64,000 nt of DNA, from positions 18,000,001-18,064,000 of the forward strand of contig OY821777.1 in assembly GCA_963682175.1 (NCBI GenBank). The letters run 5' to 3'. Below the pieces are notes generated by a model that saw nothing but the letters and a program-made list of their open reading frames with translations, did no database searches and had not been told where the DNA came from. A program made the position numbers and the translations under genes. Positions 41,174-53,615 of this stretch are shown in pieces; position 1 is the first letter of the stretch; each line of letters starts with the position of its first letter. This stretch comes from Triglochin maritima. Taxonomy: Eukaryota; Streptophyta; Magnoliopsida; Alismatales; Juncaginaceae.

Positions 41174-43344
41174 TCAAAGGAATGTGTTCTAAAAGTTTTA
41201 CTTTTATATGTTAATTGTTATGAATTGAATGTGCAAACATTTTGTTCCTTGATTATGGTATTCGCCTTTTGGAAGTGTTAAGGAAGAGGCGCTTGGTCCT
41301 TAACCATAGAGCTCTAAAAGATAATGGTTTACATAAATCAAAAGTTATTCACAATCATGGTAATTAACATGGAACATTAATCACCAAGATAAGATTGTCG
41401 TATTGGTCATCGATTGTTGTAGCTCTACAAATAATTGACGACACGAGTATATAAAAGATGAAAAGATTACTTTTATATATTGAATAGACCTAACAAGTAA
41501 AACATTATGAAATTGTGTTTTGTGTCATTAATGCTTTACTGTCTTAGATCCTAAGATATGAGACTTATATCTTTTCACTCAAGAAGTGCTTCATTTGATT
41601 ATTGTCAAAAGATTTCAATGAGTATAGTGATAAAGGTAATAGTTGGTTGAATATGACTTGTGCTGGAAAAGATATCTAGTCAAACCATTATTATTGTCCC
41701 TCTTAATTGAGTGATGATATTAGTCGGCCCCTTGATAAAGCAAAATTATAATGTGCACAATGTAACTTGAGTTAAGCTACATGGTTATAATTAGCTTAAA
41801 GAGATCAAGAAATGAATATAATACAAAGGTGACACATTTCTACTATGTATATATTCTTAATATCATGAGGCAAGGGAAGGACACAAGTGGTGCACTTACA
41901 TCACTAAATGGATCGTGTTTTGGTTCAAGTGGAACAAAGACAACATCTATGCTAATTGGGTAACTATAATGTGTAGCTAGATACCGCTTATAGTTTGAGA
42001 TATTAGGTGTTTAATATCACTGTCAATTTGGCTTAGAACCTCCTATAGGACACACCACAAAATTGGGAAACATGAAGCTTGATTTTAAGTTCATATGAAG
42101 TGTCGGTTTCATGTGAAAAAGGGACACATGTGGTGAATGAACACAATCAATATGTCATGAGAATTGACATAATTAGAATCATAATAAATTCATATGAGGT
42201 GTATATACTATGGGGTGTAATCATTTAATATTACATAGGATAATATATTACATAAGATATGAATTTACTAAAAAACCCAAAAGATCAAATTTTGTTGGAA
42301 TATATCCAAAATTTGACAAAGGCAAAATCGGGGTCAAACACGGTAAACCGTTTATGGTTCAGTCGATCGAGGTATCTTCGAAACGGTCAACCGAACGGGG
42401 AACGAGTAAACATAATTGGTTGACCAAAATTATCTGGAGTGCCTGGGAAATTGGGTTCGGTTAACCGAGCATGAACGGATAACCGAGAAAGAATATTTTT
42501 GGTAGACCGAAGGTGACATGGTCGTCCGATGAATGTTCACCAGAAGAAATTTTGGTGCGTCAACGGTCGACCGGAGTAAGACACGGATCTTTCGATTTTT
42601 TCTAGAGAATTTTTCTCATGCATATTTGGTCGACTGTCTAGCTCCCGATCCACTGAACATGTGTTAAAACCGAATGGTTCGGTTAACCGAGAAGAATTCT
42701 CGGTCAACAGAACAATGCAATTTTTGCCTAAATTATTAAGAGAATAATTGGATCATGGGTTATATTAATTCTAGATTTAATCAAACGTTTTTATGGGTGC
42801 TTATGGGGCAATTTGAGATTAAATTTAGGAGAGAATAAGCAAGAGATCGTGACTAAAGAATGATTCTTTATAAGGATGTTTTGGAAGCCTATAAAAGGAC
42901 CCATCATCCTACTTGTTTATGTTAATGCAAAATTCTTTCTCATTAATCTCTCCCTTAATCACCACGAAAATCTCTTAATAATTTTGAGTTTTGGAGATAG
43001 AAATCTCAGGAGCTTAAAGAGGGGTTATTAACTAGATACTAAGCCTAATTAGAGATTGATTGGCTAGATCATTTCTCTCTAATCTTGTTTAGAGTTTGGT
43101 GAACAGTTGGAGGTGAATCGACAGTCGATTCAACGGGCAACGCGACTCTGGATCTTCAAAAGGTTTTAGAGAACCTTTAGGTATGGTTCTCTCTTTGTGA
43201 TTTATTTTAATATATGTAGGGTTGCATGATATTAGAATAAACACAAAGTGATGTACATAAAATTATTGAAAGTATGAAATCGATCACATATGCATATATT
43301 AAAATTTTAAAATATATGTATACATATGGACACAAAATCCTGCA
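41174..43344 (+). repeat. Copia-F 3' LTR
   Basis: 2171 bp. The start reads TCAAAGGAATG, with the terminal TG changed to TC, and the end AAAATCCTGCA. TATAAAAG is at 42890-42897, the palindrome array at 42384-42689, and a donor-like TTAG/GTATGG near 43180. Confidence 0.9.
42384..42689. repeat. CGGTNNACCG array, Copia-F LTR
   Basis: Sites start at 42384 (CA middle), 42458 (TA), 42564 (CG) and 42680 (TA), with one-mismatch sites near 42476, 42500 and 42701. It is upstream of the TATA box at 42890. Confidence 0.85.
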
Positions 43345-43611
43345 TCATCCACACAAGGTGACACCGTGGACTTATTACCCCGATGGCAAAGTCCAAAAAT
43401 AGAATTGCTTGACCAACTTACCTCCTAATAAGAATTGTGGTTGTTTGATGCCTCTTGAGAATGAGAATGATAGGAGACATGAATGAGAGGTGCATCTCTA
43501 TCTGGTTGTTTGAAATGTAGGGTATCAGGTGGTTGATTCTTAACCCACATGGTGTTCTCAACAGATATAGAGTGAAGAGTAGATGGCTTAGAGGCCACAA
43601 AAAATGGTATC
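43345..43611 (-). other. Tat-E internal remnant after protease
   Basis: No RT motif is visible. It is the last Tat-E sequence before the Copia-F insertion boundary. Confidence 0.4.
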
Positions 43612-44664
43612 TTATGGCTCAAGATCCACATAATCGAAACGATCTTGCTCAAAGGCCACATACTCACAAGATAAGGAACATTCTTGTGTCAACCCAGGTG
43701 AAACATCTTTACCACCATCAGGATCTTCATCGAACAACTCTCTGAAATACTTGAAGGTACCTTCGACTTCAATTTCATTCGTGCCCTGGATAAGGTTGAC
43801 CCCAACAGGGTCATCGAAGGCACCTGCCTTCTTGCCGATGGTGACACATGTTGAAATCAGTGCATTGACTATCATATGTCAAGCGCATCAGACCATTACG
43901 AAAATTGATTAAGGCATTAGAAGTCGTTAGAAATGGTCACCCCAAAATAATAGGAATTTTTCTAAGTAGGTTTGGCACAGGTTCAATATCCAAAACAAAG
44001 AAATCAACTGTATAAATGAACTCTCCCACTTTGATCAGAACATCTTCCACCACGCCCCTCGGTTTCTTCATAAACCTATCAGTCAATTGAAGAGTGGTTT
44101 TTGTTTATTTGAGGTCTCCAAGACCGAGGTGGTCGTAGACCGAATACAACAGAAGATTAACAGATCCACCAAGCTCCAATAAAGCTCGATGTATTGATAC
44201 TTCACCAATCACACAAGAAATAGGAGGGCAACCAGGGTCCTTGTATTTGACTTGCGTGGGTTGTGCCAACAATGAACTCACATTAGCAGCAAGAAAAACT
44301 TTCTTGGGAACATTGGTTTTCCTCTTCTTGGTGCATAAATCTTTGAGTACCTTGGCATAAGGTGGCATTTGCTGAATCACCGCCAAGAGAGGAATGTTAA
44401 CCTTAACTTTCCGAAAGATCTCAAGCATTTTTCATGCTAATCAGAAGTTTTCTTTTTAAGGTGCTCAGAGAATGGTGCCTTCGAGACATAAGGGTCTTTC
44501 AAAGGAACCTTAGGATTTTGGTCCATAGAAACATGAGTGGAGACCTCAGAATCTGATTCCTTTGACACAAGATGAGACAATGGGACCTCAGGGTTCGACC
44601 CCATTGTTGAAATAAACCTCAAGAATAAGCTCATTCCTAGAAGTATTTGTTGAGTGAACCTCAA
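43612..44664 (-). pseudogene. Tat-E protease region
   Basis: The frame 44105-44428 reads IPLLAVIQQMPPYAKVLKDL, CTKKRK, KYKDPGCPPISCVIGEV and HRALLELGGSVNLLLYSVYDHLGLGDLK, the Tat/Athila gag-protease signature. The family active site is D-L-G-A-S; here it is E-L-G-G-S, so the catalytic Asp is Glu. A downstream frame (43612-43875) continues without RT motifs. An upstream frame 44437-44664 is linker. Stops and frameshifts separate them. Confidence 0.8.
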
Positions 44665-44986
44665 GATCCAGCTCCCTCATAGATGCAGGTATCGGCGTAG
44701 GTCTGGTGACACCAAGAGATAGGGATTGCAAGGAGGGCAACCCAATTTTGTTGTCCACCACCTTACCGGACCTCAAAGTATGAATCACATTAACATGATG
44801 GGTCAGTTCAGAGCTAGCTTACGAAACTAATGGCCTTCCTTGAGATTGTGTACCCCATGGATTTACATTAGGTTGACTTGGGAATTGACCAATCTCACGT
44901 TCATAAAGCTGATGAGCCAACTGGCTAACTTGTGCTTCCAATGCTTTGACCATGGATTTATTGGCCGCAAGCATGCTTTGCGTGCT

Positions 44987-46514
44987 CTATATGAACACGT
45001 GAAGGGTTTGTTCAAGAGTGGAGTCCCCTAGGTCAATCCGCTGAGGTAGAGTGTGACTAGAATAAGCTGATGGTGAAGCCTGAGTACGTTGGTGAGTATG
45101 GGGGTGAGACCTTAGATTTGAGGATTGGTAGGTTGCCGATGAGCGTGGAGAGTGATGAGGTGGAGGTTGAGGTTGAGCGTGCAAGCTCTGAGTGTTTCTC
45201 CCACTAGGCCCCCAAGAGAAGTTAGGGTGGTTTCGCCATCTCGGGTTGTAGGAGTGATTGTATGGGTCGTTACGGGGCCTCTGTTGATACATCGTATTTG
45301 CATGCTTAGTATCCCTTGGAGCATCAGCATATTCCAAGTCATCATGTCCCGTAAGTCCACACCTACTACATGTGGGAGTAGCGACCTGAGCTACAAGAGC
45401 TCGGTCTAACTCTAAACTATCAATCCTATGCATGAGAGCCCAATTTTGCCTCAGACGTGATAGTTGACTCAACTTGATATGATCCAACTCGACCAGAAGA
45501 CCAAGAAATCGGTGGCTCTCTCATGGTGTCCCACTCAAAGGCATGTTTAACCATCAATTCAAAAGTGTCTCATGCCTCATCGATGTGTTTCATTTGGAAA
45601 TCACCCTGACACATCGACTCTAACAATGTGCGGGTGTTGTAATTGAGGTCCTCATAAACAATTTGACACAACTACCACAGCTGAATTCCATGATGAGGGC
45701 ACTGCAAGAGAAGGTCTTTGAACCTCTCAAAGAAAGCATGAAAAAATTCAATCTTAGTCTGATACATTTGATGTATCTGGTGCCGTATCTATTGAGTTGT
45801 CCTTTGAGAGAAAAATCTCTTCAGAAAAATGGTCACAAAGTCATCCCAAGACCGAATAGAGCTCGCCGGGAGGTTGTACATCCATTTCTTCGTGTTATCC
45901 TTCCACTCGAAAGAAATCATCATCATCAAGCTGTTGAAGCTTGAACATGGAGCATACCTCCTCGAATTCACATATAAAAATATATGGATCTTCCTTATTT
46001 GCAGTGAAGATAAGAAGCATGCTTACATATTCAGGTTTCAGTTCATAATTGTTCCCACGAGCTGGTGGAAGAACTATGCAAGAAAGTTTCATGATCCAAA
46101 CAAATGGATCCACTCCCACAAAGTCATTGATCTATCCCATCGAGATAACGGTGGTGGTGAACCAAGAACTCAATCCTGACTGAATCCATCTTCCTCCCAA
46201 GTCAGAGGAGGAGGAGAATGAGGTCTATGTAATGGTGGGAGCGGACCGAGGTAATCCATGTATGGAACCCGATCTCCCCCATCTCCCCCATCTCCATGAG
46301 ATGACTCGGCCTCACGCTCCAAAGGAGCTTGAGGTGGACATGTACGATCACTTAGACCATCCATCTTAGAAAAATGCACTCTCTCAAGTCGAGCGGTCTC
46401 ACCAGAATGAGCCCAACATCGCATTAAATGCTCAACTCGACTATACGACAACACACAACAGAAGGTGTAATCAGAGGAGTAGACTACTCGTAGGATATAG
46501 AGGAGAAGACACAT
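44987..46514 (-). pseudogene. Tat-E gag
   Basis: Read right to left. 46170-46514 is N-terminal sequence. 45789-46119 has DPYIFICEFEEVCSMFKLQQ and KKWMYNLPASSIRSWDDFV-IFLKRFFSQ (gag core). 44987-45487 has CSRCGLTGHDDLEY and NHSYNPRWRNHPNFSWGPSG. The zinc knuckle CX2CX4HX4C has Tyr for the last Cys (TAT for TGT). The proline/histidine-rich tail follows. Several frame breaks. Confidence 0.82.
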
Positions 46515-47500
46515 ATGAGAAGGGAATAATCCCTAGAACTAGCATGGATAGTCGGTGAAGGTAGAAGCCTGATCTAGCAAACACGACTCAAACAGCCTAA
46601 GGTCACTATAGGTCCTTACAACTATATGACACCTAACTACGAGGTCACACGGCCTCAACACGCCTCACCTCCCTACGACGAAGACCACAAAACCCAACAA
46701 GTGACCCAAATATTCGGAGATCTCGTCTTTCTTACTATCGACAAAGTGGGTGACGCCAATCAGGCCATGACGGTCATGACTGGATCACTCTCCTAATGCG
46801 TAAAAGTCCTAGGGCCAATGTCTACTTGATTTTAGATTTAGGGCTTCACTTGAGTGTGATTTCTGGGGGCTAAGGGAGGGATGATGAAATCCCCCACCTT
46901 ATCTTTAAGACTATAGGTGATGCCCTTTTAGGATGTTTTGAAAGCTTAAGCTAGCAAGCAACTCACCAAACAAGAACTCACCTCACTCTTGTTACAATGC
47001 ACCTTACTTACTAATACTTGATCTAAACATACGTGAATGAGAGATCGGGTGCACGTACCTCACGACAGCAATCGACAACAAGAATGTAAAGAAAAAGAAA
47101 GACAAATGTGTGCAAGGTCTACAAATGATGCATGACCTAGATGGTAAAATGTCTAATCTTTTGCTTTGAGTTTTATGGTCCAAGGTGTCTTAACAAGGGA
47201 TCATGCAAGCTAAATTAATTTTTAACACTAAAATAGAGCATGTATGGCATCAAAAATGTCAGGAAACAACTTGAAATAAACAAAGGAAGCTACTGTAGAA
47301 ACATAAATCAAACCTAGCTCACCCAATCCGCTACTGGCAGATCTTTTAGGGATTTAGGTCCCCAGAATTGAGCAGGTGTCTAAGCCCCAGTAGGTCCTCA
47401 TGTTAACTTGTGACCCCATTCCAGTAACCAAAACAAAAACGGAAACTTAAACAAAGAAAACCCCCCACCAAAATGGCAAACTCGACTACGAAAATGACGC
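46515..47500 (-). other. Tat-E leader
   Basis: This is the untranslated region between the primer-binding site and gag. No frame of note. Confidence 0.6.
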
Positions 47501-47518
47501 TCCCCGGCAACGGCACCA
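47501..47518 (-). other. Tat-E primer-binding site, tRNA-Asp type
   Basis: On the minus strand TGGTGCCGTTGCCGGGGA, one base off the tRNA-Asp complement, six bases from the LTR end. Confidence 0.9.
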
Positions 47519-47524
47519 GAATCT

Positions 47525-49083
47525 TGATTGATTCGGTTTAATTACCGCAAGTGCACGGCCGCGTTGAAGTGGTGGCAAGCACGGGTGGATCCACAGGGAG
47601 CGTGCGTAAGTCAGATTCACGATACTCGAGTGGGGAAAGAAAATGAGATGAAGGTCGAAACTACATTACAATGTGAAAGAAGTCGGGAAAATAAACAATA
47701 AAACTAGACCCCTTAGAGGGTAGAGAAAGAACATGGAAATGAAGATGTGTGGTGTAGTGTGTTTATTTGTGATCATCAAAACATGTCATACATGAAATCC
47801 ATAAAACTCAAAGTCAACTTTGTCTCCACATGAAATAAGATAAAACATTATCATTAAAACATACAAGACAATAATTGAAATGAAGAAAATATGTTCACAT
47901 GCATAATGACTCAAATCCAACTATATCTCCACATGAAATAAGATTTATCACAATTATTAAAACATACAAGACATTAATTTGGATAAAGACAACATGAGCA
48001 CATGCATGCACATGCCTTGTTCCCCTATTCCACTCCATCTTTATTCTAACTTCATCATTCCCCATAAAATAGGCTCACTAATCTAAGCATGTGCTAAGCT
48101 TCATTCAAGAGCATTAGCACATCAAAGATAAGAGTGAAATCTCATTAGATGGTTATGGAAATCATGTAAAGCTCAAAGGATTAAGATTAACACACACTAA
48201 TCCATCACATGATCAAATCACCTTCTTCTCCACCCCCCCCCCCCCCCCCAATGAGGATGGACTACTCTCTACTCATCTCTACACTAAAGAAAGCATGAAA
48301 ATAACATAAACCCATGAAAGAAATGTAGAAAAATAGGTTAAACAAACAACAACATAAAAGAATTGCATCAAAGGGAAACATCAACATAGTGAACAAGAAC
48401 TAAACTAGATTAAGAAAATAAAAGACAGTTTTCTCCTCTCCAACCCCCTTATTAGACTACAAAAACAGGAAACCAAAACCTACTCTAATGGGCGAGGGAG
48501 GAAGAAAGCGGAGAGGAGGGATTATAATGGTATTTATAGACTAATACATGGATAGGATTAATATGGGAATAATCGGACGACTCTAAATCACATCTGATAG
48601 TCCAGGAATGCTCTAACCCGACAACCCGAACACCAACCGAATTTGGAGATCATTTGGACCATTTTGATCTGCCAGTGGCAGATCAAATGGATCCAATCGG
48701 TCTGAAATTTTGTGTCTCACTTTATTTCGTCATTTGGCACATGGGGTGAAGTCCCAGTCTGCTGGATCGAATCACTTTGAGTTTAACTGACGAAATATTG
48801 ATATGATTCAAGTCGTGTCACTATATTTTGCACTTCACAATCAAGTCACTCTGGGTTTGCACTTACTTCCTTCTTGATTTGCAATATAGTCCTTGTGCAT
48901 TATAAATAGGTCCAGAACCTTCCAAATCAGTCCATACTTGTTACATTTAGCTCATTTTTGCTCACTTCCTCTTCTTTATTATCTAACTCCTGAAACACTA
49001 CAAATAACAACTTGAGTGGCACAATATTGGGGTAAAATAAAGGATATATAGTATGAATATGATGCATGATATGCTATTAAATA
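47525..49083 (-). repeat. Tat-E 5' LTR
   Basis: It matches 35340-36791. It carries a 17-base C run at 48233-48249. The outer terminus (ctattaaata before gtgta) has lost the canonical form seen in the other copy (gctaatca), so the exact outer edge relies on the duplication. Confidence 0.85.
48233..48249 (+). repeat. C17 homopolymer
   Basis: Seventeen C in the Tat-E 5' LTR where the other LTR has a short CCCCCC context. Confidence 0.9.
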
Positions 49084-50183
49084 GTGTACACATGAAATAA
49101 GTGATGATGAATACATTCAATAAAGCAGAAGTGTAGGTAGTGTTGCTATGCATAAGAAGTACCTCATGGCAAGATCTATCATACAAATCACTAACCTAAG
49201 TGATTAAAATGAGCATGAACAAGCTTGTTATTAAGAACCTAAGCAAGCGTTGAATGTACCTAAATATTATGGCAGAAACCATCAAGTTAAGTATTCTCTT
49301 TAATTCAAACAAGCATACTCACATTTCTCATATAAAACAACATTTAGCATTCGTTCCATTCTACATAACATGTATAAACATCAACTCCACCCCTAAAAGG
49401 TGATGAAACTACTCACACATTATTAATCTAACATTCATATTAAGGAAAAGAAACATGCTAATTAATTCAGCGAAGATTAAAACAAACAAAGTTAACTAAG
49501 TATGCAAGAATGAAAAGGAACAACAAAGAAACTAACAAAACATTTTTTATTGCTCGCTCACCTTACAAGTAGCCTCTCTCCACCAGAGTTTTGCTCTAAG
49601 GCTTTACTCTTAGTAGAGAGGATGACCACCAAGAGCGGAGATGTATTACAAAAGGGAGGAAGAGTTCTATTTATAGTCATAGAAAAAGATAACACATGAC
49701 AATCCCCCGGTATGGGACTAAACACATACTATAAATGGACATAGAACAACATAATACACGACCTGACTAAGACACACATGATTTGCAGCCATCTAGACCG
49801 CTGATTGGCGGTCTGGTTGTCTTAGATCATGTTTGGATTTTGGTGGCTCATTTCTGGCTTTGATTTATTGATATTTGATGAACCCGATTTGGTTGTTGAT
49901 GGTTAGGCCCGGATCTAATTGGAAAAATACTTCTCATGATGGTGTGGAGCTTCTAGATTTACTCATTGGTCCTTTTAGTTTTACATTCGGGTCCTTCTCT
50001 CTTTTATCTTTGTCCATAAGCCTTTCAACTTATTTTTTTTCCTTGCTTTTAAGTCCTTTTTGAGTACTTCTTCTCAACCTTGTTTATTCCTAAAACTTAA
50101 ACATTAAACACGTTACGTAGCATTACTTAGACTAACAATAAAGTATATAAGACATAAATATATGCATGATATGATGTCAATCA
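49084..50183 (-). repeat. LTR-G, right part
   Basis: It continues LTR-G from 35339. Its reverse complement aligns with 32797-33890 of LTR-H (phrases gattgacatcat, atgtaacg, gagagaggctac). It starts on the minus strand with TGATTGACATC at 50183. A minus-strand TATAAATA lies near 49675. Confidence 0.82.
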
Positions 50184-50585
50184 GTCACCCATACTTCGGT
50201 TCGGCGGGGATGACCGTCTATAGTTGTTTTATATAACTAAACTATCATTCCCCTACCCTATATAAACCCTCCAACCCATCTCATTCTTTTCACACGAAAT
50301 TCACTTCTCTCATTCTCTCTTCACACAAATCTCTCCAAATCTTCTCTAATTTTTCTAAGTTTCTCTAATTGTTTTGATTTTGGTGGCGATGAGTCGAGTT
50401 TGAGCTAACGCGTGAAGCCTGAAGCTACAAACAGTCCGTTGATCACCGAATTTACGAGTTCTCTTCTCTTCATTTCCGAAGCTTTTTATGATCTTTTTAG
50501 TAGTTAATTTTAGGTAATCAACCAAAATCACGACTTACTCATTAATGAAAAAAATCACTTTTTATTTGCATATTTAGTGATTTCC
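50184..50585 (+). promoter_or_regulatory. hAT element 5' region with TATA box
   Basis: TATATAAA at 50259-50266 is followed by a CT-rich leader (50280-50340). The transposase ATG is at 50586. Terminal inverted repeats could not be identified. Confidence 0.5.
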
Positions 50586-52519
50586 ATGGCTTTATCATCT
50601 GATTCTGAAGATAATAATAACCCACTACCACCCCTTCGGTTAATCCACCTAAGAGAAAAGGTAGTAATACGAGTCCCAGAAAGAAAATTAGTCTAGTATG
50701 GATTGATTTTGAGGAAGGACATGATGAACATGGTAATCAAACTGCTACTTGTAAATGATATGGTCACGTATATTCGGCCAGATCAACTGGAGAAACTGGG
50801 CATTTAGCTAGACATCAACTTTCATGTAAAGTTAGGAATAATCCTGGATCAGTAGTGGGTTCACAGCAATCTGTTTTAGACACAGCTAGTGGAACTATAA
50901 ATTTTATAAGATATTGTCCCATTACAGGTAGAGAGATAATTGTTGATTTCATAATTAAAGATGAACTATCATTTAACATATGTGAATCTAAATGCCTTAG
51001 AGAAACAATTATGTACTATAATCTACAATTTAAACCATTTAGTAGAAGAACACCTTAAAAGATTGCATTTGATAAATTTGGTAAACAAAGAGAAATCATG
51101 ATTACTTATTTTTCGTCAATGAACAATAAGGTAGCATTAACTAGTGATGTTTGGACTTGACAAAATAATTATCCTTACTGGTGCGTAACTTCTCATTATT
51201 TAGATGATTCATGGTGTTTAAATATAAAAAATCATTTTTTTACCTGTTCTGCATCCACACACTACCAAGGTTATATTTGATCACATTAAAGAAGTCATCG
51301 TAGCTATCAATATTAAATATAAAGTTTGTGCAATTGTATTTGATAATGCTACTAACAATAGTTATGCAATACAAATGTTGATTAATTATTGTCATACACA
51401 TGTAGATGGTTTACTTTTCATATTAGATGTGTTTGTCACACTTTAAACTTAGTCGTAGAAGATGGACTTGGCATAATTAAACTTTCCTTATAAAATGTTA
51501 GGAATGCAATTGCTTATGTTGGTTGTAGTAATACATCTAGATATCAGGAATTTAGAGGATTTTGTGCATATAATGAAATTAAACCTAAGAAGTTTAAATT
51601 AGATGTCCCTCATATATGGAATTCTACATATGAAATGTTAAAATGTCGTCTTCCTTGTCAACTTGCAATTTCAACCTTTTACAATGAAAAATAAAATGAG
51701 GCCATTTTAACCAATTTAGATTGGGATAATTGTATGATTATGCATGATTTTTTTTTAAAAATCACATTCACCACTAGATTAAGTGGACAGTATAACCCAA
51801 CTTCTAACATATTTATTTATGAATTACTTCCAATTACTAAACTATTTGCGAAATATTGGCACAATGCTGGTTTTGTTGAAATTTTATATGTAATGGAGCC
51901 TAAGTTTAATAAATATTGGAATCCTCCTCCATTTAGTTTTTGTTTAGCTTTTATTATGAATCCTAGATCTAAGATTACTAGTTTACAAGTTTTCTTATAA
52001 TAAATTTTTGAAAATATGAATTATGAAAAATTTCAAAGTCATGTAGATAACTGTAAAAATTTGTTAATCAAATATTTTCAAGAATATGAAAGACTACATA
52101 ATGTAAATCAAATTGCTTCAGATGTTGCTAGTTAATCATCACAAGCACCTCCAATTGCAGCAGATCCAGATGATGACGACTCTCAATGGAATTAGTTAAG
52201 TCAAAAGAAGGAAAAATTAGTGCAAAATGACACCCAAAATTAATAAACTGCATACTTAAACACTGAACTTTATTTAAGTACGACCGAGTTAAAAGCTTTT
52301 GATGTTTTAGGTTGGTGGAGAAAAAACTAAGGTAGGTTTCCACTAGTCTATTTGATGGTGCGAGAATTATTATGTCCTCCGACTTCAACTGTGATGTCGA
52401 AGACTACTTTTAGTGCAAGTAAACGTGTCTTGTCTGACAAGAGGTAAAATTTGTCCGACTAGTCAATTGAGATGAGCGTATGCCTAAAGGATTGGATCGA
52501 CAATGCGGATAGAATGTAA
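50586..52519 (+). pseudogene. hAT-superfamily transposase (Ac-like), decayed
   Basis: Order of remnants: BED-type zinc finger (SLVWIDF...ATCK...YSARSTGETGHLARHQLSC), DELSF region, TSDVW (first catalytic Asp), YWCVTSHYLDDSW, AIVFDNATNN, CHTLNLVVEDGL, DVPHIWNSTYEML, and the C-terminal dimerisation domain FDVLGWWRKN...FPLVYLMVRELL...VMSKTTFSASKRVL, ending at DWIDNADRM-stop. A frameshift near 50635, TGA in the BED finger at 50757 and stops near 51056, 51158 and later break it. It would excise and insert the element; now inactive. Confidence 0.88.
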
Positions 52520-53360
52520 AAAATTAAATATCAACAATTGCAGTGACGACGAAGAATGAAGACAAATTAGCTAAATCTTCCTGTTGAAAGAATATTTTTT
52601 TACTAATACCACTTAGGGTTTTTTCATTACTCCTTCGATTTAGCTAACCTTCTAACTTATTTTATTTGTAACCAACATATTGTTTCTCTAATACTAATAA
52701 CTAAAATGGTTACTTTGGGGAGAAAAGAATGTGTTTTTTATTAATTTGATTGTTTGTTTACTTAGTTGAAATTTAAAAATCACCTGAAAATCAAAAACCG
52801 ACACAAATATACGGAAAAATTGACCAGACAATCCCGGATCCGACACGACACTGCATATTTCCCATGTCTATATTTGGTTGGAGAAAAAGTAGGACGTGGA
52901 CCAACATGTTTTTGCACATGGGATCGGAAGCAGGACCATCACTTTTTGACCAAAAACCATCCATATTTAATTTCTTTCTTTTTCTATTCACTTTGTTGTC
53001 ATATACGCTAATACTCATGTGTAGATATCTTTATATATTTAGTTATTCATAATATGTCAAGTGTTACCGTCTGATTTGTGCATAATTAAGGTCATGTCAA
53101 ATATCTCATCGAGATTGGCTAAATGATAAATGAGCATATTTGATATATTTATGGAACCACATAAATATTTTTATATAAATAGTAAATCTCAATTCTCATT
53201 TAATTGTCTCAATAAATTTAAGGATTTTTTGAAATAATATTATTTTTTAAAAAAATCTAAACTAAACATCTTCCAAACATATTTTTAAACTTGGACCCGC
53301 GTCCACGATGTGGCGGCAACGTGTCTTGTTGTCTAAAAAATTCTTTATAGAACTCAACTT
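52520..53360. other. hAT 3' flank, nothing recognised
   Basis: AT-rich with no gene. The small frames (52766-53052) show no known motif. No terminal repeat matching 50184 was found by eye. Confidence 0.4.
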
Positions 53361-53373
53361 TACATAGACGAAA

Positions 53374-53615
53374 TCGACATTGCTGGTGTCGAATTCAAAC
53401 ACTTAGAAAAAATTCTATCTCCAGGAGGGTGCGAAGCGGGGTCAGAGTCTGATTTGAACAAATTGAAATCGGCACTGATTTTGTCGAGTTCTATTTAACA
53501 GAATTCGGCACTGGTGTTGCCGAGTTCTATTTAACAAAAACTAGACATTGGTGATGTCTTGTTCTATTTAACAGATCTCGGCACTGGTGTTGTTGTGTGC
53601 TTGTTAGACAGTTTT
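53374..53615. repeat. Hairpin repeat array, 36-bp period
   Basis: Four tandem units start near 53465 with 36-bp spacing (aligned positions 53471, 53507, 53543, 53580), plus a related outlier at 53374. Each contains two 5-6 bp arms separated by exactly seven bases: TCGGCA...TGCCGA (unit 2), TCGACA...TGTCGA (outlier), AGACA...TGTCT (unit 3), TCGGCA...TGTCGA (unit 1, G-T pair), TCGGCA...TGTTGT (unit 4, decayed). The linker reads gttctatttaaca in units 1-3. Confidence 0.85.

Larger units (their letters stand above)
37785..43344 (+). mobile_element. Copia-F, 5'-truncated Ty1/copia element
   Basis: It begins abruptly inside gag just before the zinc knuckle (FHYGEMGHIRSNCPK) and has no 5' LTR, PBS or leader. 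It runs through PR, IN, RT and RNase H to a polypurine tract and a 2171-bp 3' LTR. Same subfamily as Copia-A by LTR and pol. It is inserted in Tat-E on the opposite strand; the bases after its LTR are tcatc, with no matching left flank because the 5' end is lost. Confidence 0.87.
35340..49083 (-). mobile_element. Tat-E, Tat/Athila-type gypsy element hosting Copia-F
   Basis: On the minus strand: 5' LTR (47525-49083), tRNA-Asp-type primer-binding site (47501-47518), leader, gag with zinc knuckle, protease, the Copia-F insertion, 3' untranslated region, polypurine tract (36792-36806) and 3' LTR (35340-36791). No RT, RNase H or integrase remains. The gag phrase NPRWRNHPNFSW and the protease phrase LLELGGSVNLL mark the Tat/Athila group. 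The element sits inside LTR-G with a 5-bp duplication. Confidence 0.82.

Noticed and set aside
32797..50183. A single complete element with inverted LTRs (foldback-type transposon)
   Set aside because: The flanking bases (gttac/ttacg and gtcac) are not an exact duplication, and a primer-binding site follows only the left LTR, so two or more events are more likely.
53461..53615. CRISPR-like array (regular 36-bp spacing)
   Set aside because: The whole 36-bp unit repeats, with no unique spacers, in plant nuclear DNA; it is a tandem hairpin repeat.
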